Shown here in pieces: positions 5,850 through 10,355 of a stretch of 10,355 nucleotides of DNA. The translations under genes and the position numbers were made by a program. How positions within the stretch are numbered: the first letter of the stretch is position 1; the number at the start of each line of letters is the position of its first letter. The notes beneath the pieces are model-generated. The model did not search any database and was not told the origin of the DNA. It saw only the letters and a list, made by a program, of their open reading frames with translations. The stretch is taken from NCBI GenBank assembly GCA_030747475.1, contig JASLKO010000098.1, positions 1 through 10,355 on the forward strand, read 5' to 3'. The stretch is from Candidatus Thalassarchaeaceae archaeon (lineage in GTDB: Archaea > Thermoplasmatota > Poseidoniia > Poseidoniales > Thalassarchaeaceae).

Positions 5850-7079
5850 ATGGATAACAGACCCGTGCTATTGGCCATACTATTGCTGACATCTGCACTG
5901 GCAGGCTGCTTCGGTGGAGGCGATGAGCCTCACGATTTCAATGGCATTGAATATGATCCAGCCTCACCCGCGCCTGAATTCACTTTGACTGATCAAAATG
6001 GTCAGAGTGTCTCACTTTCTGATTTTGAGGATAAAGTTGTGGTTGTGGCTTTTACATACACAGCATGCCCTGATGTTTGTCTAACGATTGAGGCGAATCT
6101 GCACTATGTGAATGAACAACTCTCAGATGAATCTGATTTGGTCATTTTGTCCATTACCATGGATCCTGCGCGAGATACGCCAGAACACCTTGCAGAATGG
6201 ACCACGCAGCGTGGCTATGACTGGCCACACCTCACCAGTGATGATCACAGCGAACTTGAACAGGTTTGGAACCATTACAATCTGCTTGTGGACAATGACC
6301 ACATCAATTCAGATCATTCAAACCATGGTGAAGATGGTAGTCATGATGATCATTCTAACCATGACGGTCATTCTGACATGTTACATCAAGTCGCAGTTCT
6401 TTATCCAAACAACACGACTGCATTGCTTGATGGACACCATGATATGTTGCCTGAAGAAAATGCGACTGGTTGGAATTTGACTGAAACAACAATGTCAATG
6501 AATAACGTATCTTTGAATTATTCAGTTCATGAAACATGGGGACATGAAATGAATGGAATCAATGACATTGATGCACCTGGTTATCCAGACTGGTATTGGT
6601 CACTTTACATTTGGAATACAACAAATGAGACTTGGGAATTGAGTCCTGTTGGGGTTGACGATGTGATCATTATGCAAGATACCGATCATCTTGCATGGGC
6701 AGCATCCAATGCAAATCTGTCCTATCTTCCTGCACCTGGAAGCGATATGGTCTGCTACAATATGGGCACGCATGGAACCACCAATCACACTCAACAAATC
6801 GATTGTGAAACTGCAGGATACATGTGGGTTGCAAATCAAGGTCCTCCAAGTGATGATGATTCACACGACCATGATGGAATGGACTCGGGAAATGAAGAGG
6901 TGTATGAAGTTGGACACAATACTGTGACCTTCATCATTGACAAGGATGGGAAGAAGAGATTGTTGTTCAGTGGGTCAGATTGGTCGACTGCAGATTTTAT
7001 CGAAGATTTGGAACATCTTCTCCATCATGACTCAGGTACGTCTGGATCATCTGACGAGCATAGCCATCACGATCATTAA
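5850..7079 (+). CDS. SCO1/SenC-family copper chaperone lipoprotein with large DUF4430-like insertion
   Basis: SCO proteins are extracytoplasmic thioredoxin-fold copper chaperones that help build the CuA site of CoxB. From ATG 5850 (409 residues) there is a lipoprotein signal ending LTSALAGC, with C20 as lipid anchor. The SCO motif FTYTACPDVC supplies C73 and C77, followed by ITMDPARDTPEHL. The copper-binding histidine is H356 in EVGHNTVTFIID, at the end of the fold. Between VWNHYNLLVD and that last part lie about 200 extra residues: a His/Asp-rich stretch (about 150-180), a segment like DUF4430/transcobalamin-C domains (about 222-288, with WYWSLYIWNTTNETW and VDDVI), a cysteine pair (C302/C319) and another His/Asp-rich stretch (337-343). 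The C-terminus is also His-rich. The usual length is near 200. An in-frame ATG at 5820 would spoil the signal, and further upstream the frame enters the tRNA. The SCO call is firm; the insertion domain is an inference. Confidence 0.9.
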   Translation: MDNRPVLLAILLLTSALAGCFGGGDEPHDFNGIEYDPASPAPEFTLTDQNGQSVSLSDFEDKVVVVAFTYTACPDVCLTIEANLHYVNEQLSDESDLVILSITMDPARDTPEHLAEWTTQRGYDWPHLTSDDHSELEQVWNHYNLLVDNDHINSDHSNHGEDGSHDDHSNHDGHSDMLHQVAVLYPNNTTALLDGHHDMLPEENATGWNLTETTMSMNNVSLNYSVHETWGHEMNGINDIDAPGYPDWYWSLYIWNTTNETWELSPVGVDDVIIMQDTDHLAWAASNANLSYLPAPGSDMVCYNMGTHGTTNHTQQIDCETAGYMWVANQGPPSDDDSHDHDGMDSGNEEVYEVGHNTVTFIIDKDGKKRLLFSGSDWSTADFIEDLEHLLHHDSGTSGSSDEHSHHDH

Positions 7080-7087
7080 GCAAATTA

Positions 7088-7104
7088 CGCACCCTACGGG
7101 TGCG
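7088..7104. repeat. Perfect hairpin with TAC loop after the SCO gene
   Basis: CGCACCC (7088-7094), loop TAC, GGGTGCG (7098-7104): a 7-bp perfect stem beginning nine bases after the SCO stop. It shares the core CCCTACGGG and the three-base loop with the hairpin ahead of coxB. No T-run follows, so a role in termination is uncertain. It could mark the boundary between the SCO gene and the next gene. Confidence 0.55.
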
Positions 7105-7138
7105 AACAGTCTTGAATGGGGAGTGTTCTCACCAGAGC

Positions 7139-8599
7139 GTGCGCCGCCTAGCCCCGCTTCTCGTTTTCCTCCTGATTCTGCCCAGTTTGGGTGGATGTTT
7201 GGGTGGTTTACCAGTCACTTGGGGCGAAGGAAATGGTGAATATCATGCCACATTGGAAGAAGATGAAACAGGGACACCCGGTGTCACAATCAGCAATCGC
7301 CTTGGGAGTCCCGGGACCCTAGATGAGTGGAGGGGGATTGCCGGTTGCTCATCTTCACAAGCGGCACCAGAGCCGGTGAAATTGTCTGGTTACTTACTCC
7401 AAAGCAAAATTTTTGATGAGCCAAGTAGTACACAAAATGGTGGAGGGGGGACTGCTTCAGTAGCATCATGGGTGATCAAAATTATGTCCTATAATGAGGC
7501 TCAAAATCAGGAAGCAGGGAGTCTTTATTTCAAATCGGGGGATTGGCTTACACCCACTTCAGTCGAGGGATATGAAGCAATCGAAAATGTCGAAAATGTT
7601 GGGAAGGTCGGTAGCACGGTCAAACAGAGTGATTTCCCATTCATAAATTGGGCGATTGTGGGCTTGGTGCCTAGCAATGAAAATCTCTTTGAGGCCGTAA
7701 TGCAGTTAGAGTCCAATCAAGCCGTAGAAATCGAAGGATGGATTTTGTATTCAAATTTCGTTCCAAAGAACAATGGTGAAATTAATTCAGGATGTAATAT
7801 CGTTAGCAATCAATCAGGGGTAACTGTTGAATTGGTTGTGACATCAATCACTTACGGTGATGAAAGAGTTGTTGACGGCAATGAAGAATATGTTGCTGGA
7901 GATGTTCCAATCTTTGGTCGTGGATTGTATACCACATTGTTGCTCGTCTCAATAGTCGCATCCGGAGCCATGTACATCTTTTCGCGTAATCAAATCATTC
8001 TCAATGCAGATTCACAAGCTCAATCCATGCTTTCAGAATCTCAAATGCGGGCTGGTAAATCAGCACGCCACGAAGCCGCTCGTCACGAAGCCAGAATGGC
8101 CGCTTCTCAGAAAGAAAAAGATTCAGAATATACCGGTAAGCCAAGTAAGAAGTCGACCGCTGCACCAGCGTTCGATATTGGTGCTGCTCTAGCAGAGGAA
8201 ACGCCTGGCGAGAGTACAGGACATTATGTCGCAGGGAGTTCAGTTACATCTACCGATGAAGCTGATGCCATGGAAGAAATGATTACTGACATGCAAGAAG
8301 AAAAAGCATTTGAACAGGAATTACAGGAAAAGGGGTTGCGAAATATCATTGGTGGAATGCCGCGGGGTGGTGCTTCTCGACAAAATATCGCCTCTCGCCC
8401 GAAACCTTCGGTGGTCACAAAACCTGTAGTAACTGAACCCCAATCTGAGCCGAAGGCTGAACCAGAAAAGAGGAAAACACGTCGAACTCGGAAAACTTCT
8501 GTCGAAGAAGATCCTGTTGAAGAGGAAGAAGCGCCTATACCACGCAGAGAAGACCCTGAAGTCAATGACGACGGTGACTTCAGTGATTTCTCACTCTAG
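7139..8599 (+). CDS. Unrecognised lipoprotein / membrane protein with long charged cytoplasmic tail
   Basis: I do not recognise this family. From GTG 7139 (486 residues) it begins with a textbook lipoprotein signal: two arginines, a hydrophobic core, then LPSLGGC with C20 as the lipidated residue. Residues 21-260 form a predicted extracytoplasmic domain with two further cysteines (C70 and C219) that could pair. A membrane helix follows at about 263-282 (YTTLLLVSIVASGAMYIF). The last 200 residues are cytoplasmic by the positive-inside rule, rich in Ala, Glu, Lys and Arg, largely disordered or coiled, with a basic RRTRK patch and a strongly acidic end. An earlier in-frame GTG at 7100 lies inside a hairpin and would lengthen the signal unnaturally. 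No promoter is clear, so it may be read from the SCO transcript; a link to oxidase assembly is possible only by position. Its TAG overlaps the stop of the convergent lipid kinase gene. Confidence 0.75.
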   Translation: MRRLAPLLVFLLILPSLGGCLGGLPVTWGEGNGEYHATLEEDETGTPGVTISNRLGSPGTLDEWRGIAGCSSSQAAPEPVKLSGYLLQSKIFDEPSSTQNGGGGTASVASWVIKIMSYNEAQNQEAGSLYFKSGDWLTPTSVEGYEAIENVENVGKVGSTVKQSDFPFINWAIVGLVPSNENLFEAVMQLESNQAVEIEGWILYSNFVPKNNGEINSGCNIVSNQSGVTVELVVTSITYGDERVVDGNEEYVAGDVPIFGRGLYTTLLLVSIVASGAMYIFSRNQIILNADSQAQSMLSESQMRAGKSARHEAARHEARMAASQKEKDSEYTGKPSKKSTAAPAFDIGAALAEETPGESTGHYVAGSSVTSTDEADAMEEMITDMQEEKAFEQELQEKGLRNIIGGMPRGGASRQNIASRPKPSVVTKPVVTEPQSEPKAEPEKRKTRRTRKTSVEEDPVEEEEAPIPRREDPEVNDDGDFSDFSL

Positions 8600-9630
8600 G
8601 ATTCATTGGGAATACTCTGTCCACCCCGAATCGTGAGTTGGTCGGGAACGAACTGGATGACTGCAGGCGTCATCAAACAAGGTTCACCATCGACCTGAAT
8701 CCACATTGGAGGGTCGTGGGGGGCATTGTGTGGTTGGTCATTTTCATCGATGTTACGTAATTCCAATCTTTTCCCAGGATTTTGTGTGATGATGCCCCAT
8801 TTCCCAATGTGAGTGCCTTTTTTCATTGGACCCATGATTCTCAACATTCGTGACTTGGAAAGACCGTTTGCCAAAATGACTGACATTGAATCACGAGTCA
8901 CACACATGCCCGGTGCAACTCGATAACCACCACCAAACGTTTCGGTCATGATTGTCGTATACAACCCACTCATATCTACGCGGCCTAGTTCTTGATCATC
9001 GACCTTAAGCCAACCATCCTGTTTCTTCCATCCAAGAATACTCTTGACACCTAAGTAAGTGTATTTTGCAGTTCCACGTATCCTTTTGCCTTGGCCCAAT
9101 GTTTTACGACGTGAAACATCGCTTGTTGTACCACCATCTGATTCTAAGAACGCCCATCGACGAACCATGCAATCTTCGTCCGCTTCCCCATCCCATACTG
9201 TGGTTTCTGGAGAGGGGTAATGTGGCAACCCAGGAGCAGGTGCTCCATCGATTCGCATGGCTCCAACTCGTCTATCAATACCTGATTTGAGAATGGCAAC
9301 TGCACCTTGGGTATTTTTCAGAGGAATTCCATGTGCGCGAGCATAGTCATTGCCGCTTCCCATTGGAATGATGCCTAATGTGATTGAAGAACCTCTCAAA
9401 CCACTTGCAACCTCATTCATTGTTCCATCACCACCAACCGCGACCACCAAATCAAGGTCATCTCTGTCCCGTAAACTGTAGGCAATCTCTGATGCATGGC
9501 CCGTACGTTCAGTCCACATCACTTCACAATCCAAGCCTTCAGCTTCAATTTCATCAGCAATCTTTGGCCAACGCTTGCGAACTGTTCCATCACGGCCAGC
9601 CGGATTCACGATACAGACAATACGAACCAT
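8596..9630 (-). CDS. Diacylglycerol kinase family lipid kinase (YegS/LCB5-like)
   Basis: A soluble or membrane-associated kinase of the DAGK catalytic family, which transfers phosphate from ATP to a lipid hydroxyl (diacylglycerol, sphingoid base or, in archaea, possibly an archaeol-type lipid or polyprenol; substrate not predictable here). Of its 344 residues, the N-terminal domain shows IVNPAGRDG (7-15), the nucleotide-binding VGGDGTMNEV (65-74) and PMGSGNDYAR (89-98), all characteristic. The C-terminal beta domain includes GGGYRVAPGM and ends with a VDGEP turn typical of the family. Residues about 129-160 look like an acidic insertion not common in YegS. ATG 9630 was chosen because family members start directly with a V-I-V-N-P strand. 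A TTG at 9711, preceded by a GGGGAG site, would add 27 residues lacking family character. It is divergent from ribD and overlaps the upstream neighbour's stop in a shared CTAG. Confidence 0.9.
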   Translation of the reverse strand: MVRIVCIVNPAGRDGTVRKRWPKIADEIEAEGLDCEVMWTERTGHASEIAYSLRDRDDLDLVVAVGGDGTMNEVASGLRGSSITLGIIPMGSGNDYARAHGIPLKNTQGAVAILKSGIDRRVGAMRIDGAPAPGLPHYPSPETTVWDGEADEDCMVRRWAFLESDGGTTSDVSRRKTLGQGKRIRGTAKYTYLGVKSILGWKKQDGWLKVDDQELGRVDMSGLYTTIMTETFGGGYRVAPGMCVTRDSMSVILANGLSKSRMLRIMGPMKKGTHIGKWGIITQNPGKRLELRNIDENDQPHNAPHDPPMWIQVDGEPCLMTPAVIQFVPDQLTIRGGQSIPNES

Positions 9631-9729
9631 GCCCCGGCCAGATGGGCAGTCAATCAAGAGGTTTCCCCGCATTCCACTTGAAATTGGTTCACCGAAAAGA
9701 ACGGGTATCAATCACATCTCCCCGTGTAT

Positions 9730-10355
9730 ATGGACAGCCGATGGTCTGAGTTCGATATCGCCTGCATGAGGCGTGCATTGGAACTTGCAGAACGGGGCCG
9801 TGGGCAGGTTTCACCAAATCCACCCGTGGGCTGTGTATTGGCCAATGGAGAGGTCATTATTGCAGAAGGGTGGCACGACCACCTCGGTGATTTACATGCT
9901 GAGCAAGCGGCAATTGCAGATGCTGAGAAAAAAGGGGTGGCAACCGAAGGATGTGTTGCGTACGTGACCCTCGAACCATGCAATCATTTTGGGCGTACTC
10001 CACCTTGTACCCAAGCATTGCTGTGGGCAGGTGTTGGTGAAGTGATTATCGCCGCGCGAGATCCAAATCCAACGGTAAGAGGGGAGGGGATCCAGGTCTT
10101 GCTTGATGCGGGAATTCATGTCAGAGATGGATTACTCCAAGGTGAGGCGCAAACCCAAATGCAGGCGTTCATGCACTGGTGTGAATTCAAGCGCCCCTTG
10201 GTGACCCTCAAAGCGGCGATGGATTCGAATGGTGTTGTCGACGGCGAAAAATCTGGACGATTTACATCTGATGAAAGCCTAGATGCCGCACATCGCCTAA
10301 GACGACAATGCGATGCGATATTGGTTGGCGTCAATACAATCATTCGTGACAACCC
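9730..10355 (+). CDS. ribD: Bifunctional riboflavin deaminase/reductase, 3' end outside the window
   Basis: RibD carries out two steps of riboflavin synthesis: deamination of the pyrimidine ring, then NADPH-dependent reduction of the ribose side chain. The 208 visible residues hold a complete deaminase domain: SPNPPVGCV (28-36), the zinc/proton-relay motif HAEQAA (H56, E58) and TLEPCNHFGRTPPC (80-93), where C84 and C93 complete the zinc site. From about residue 151 the reductase domain begins (RPLVTLKAAMDSNGVVDGE, then CDAILVGVNTIIRDN) and continues past base 10355. ATG 9730 gives the usual short N-terminus before the deaminase. No Shine-Dalgarno site precedes it, so translation may be leaderless. 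The gene diverges from the lipid kinase across 99 bases. Identification is firm; whether the reductase half is intact cannot be seen. Confidence 0.95.
   Translation, partial: MDSRWSEFDIACMRRALELAERGRGQVSPNPPVGCVLANGEVIIAEGWHDHLGDLHAEQAAIADAEKKGVATEGCVAYVTLEPCNHFGRTPPCTQALLWAGVGEVIIAARDPNPTVRGEGIQVLLDAGIHVRDGLLQGEAQTQMQAFMHWCEFKRPLVTLKAAMDSNGVVDGEKSGRFTSDESLDAAHRLRRQCDAILVGVNTIIRDN

Noticed and set aside
7100..7138. GTG at 7100 as start of the unrecognised lipoprotein gene
   Set aside because: It lies in the 3' arm of the hairpin and would put a polar stretch of 13 residues before a normal signal starting at GTG 7139.
8224..8565. Antisense open frame of 113 residues on the - strand
   Set aside because: It is Ser/Gly/Phe-rich and mirrors the Glu/Lys/Arg-rich tail of the + strand gene; no ribosome-binding site or family pattern supports it.
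1..10355. Mobile elements, prophage genes or CRISPR arrays
   Set aside because: No transposase, integrase, terminal repeats or spaced direct repeats were found on either strand.

Overview
The window looks like chromosomal DNA from a marine archaeon, most likely Thermoplasmatota of the Marine Group II/III type (Ca. Poseidoniales or relatives). This is inferred from several signs. Ribosome-binding sites are of the AGGTGA/GAGGTGA type. TATA-like boxes sit about 25-35 bases ahead of starts, with little or no leader. There is a small archaeal-style Toprim protein, and there are lipoprotein signals and Asp/His-rich secreted proteins. No marker gene in the window settles the taxonomy.

Layout. Bases 1-471 hold the 3' part of an unrecognised gene on the + strand. 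It meets tail to tail, with no gap, a Toprim-domain gene on the - strand (472-951). A divergent intergenic region (about 950-1094) carries stacked inverted repeats and a TATA-like box. From it a tight + strand operon for an A-type haem-copper oxidase runs: coxB (subunit II, CuA), coxA (subunit I), coxC (subunit III) and a small subunit IV. A tRNA-Ser(UGA) gene with encoded CCA follows at 5708-5792. Next comes a SCO/SenC copper chaperone lipoprotein (5850-7079), then an unrecognised lipoprotein/membrane protein with a long charged tail (7139-8599). That gene meets tail to tail a diacylglycerol-kinase-family lipid kinase on the - strand (8596-9630). A ribD gene on the + strand (from 9730) runs off the right edge.

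How the genes work together. coxB, coxA, coxC and the subunit IV gene give a four-subunit terminal oxidase. All CuA, CuB and haem ligands are visible, and the D- and K-channel residues point to type A1. SCO is the usual copper chaperone for the CuA site of CoxB, so its place next to the operon fits an assembly role. The other genes (Toprim, lipid kinase, RibD) look like ordinary neighbours.

The most unusual content lies in the oxidase cluster. CoxA carries a secreted N-terminal extension of about 220 residues, with a C-S-C-H motif and a Reeler/choice-of-anchor-V-like beta domain, fused ahead of the normal 12-helix core. The SCO protein has its thioredoxin fold split by about 200 residues of His/Asp-rich sequence and a DUF4430-like domain. 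CoxC starts with a His-rich cytoplasmic tail and has two enlarged outer loops with paired cysteines. No mobile element, CRISPR array or phage gene was seen.
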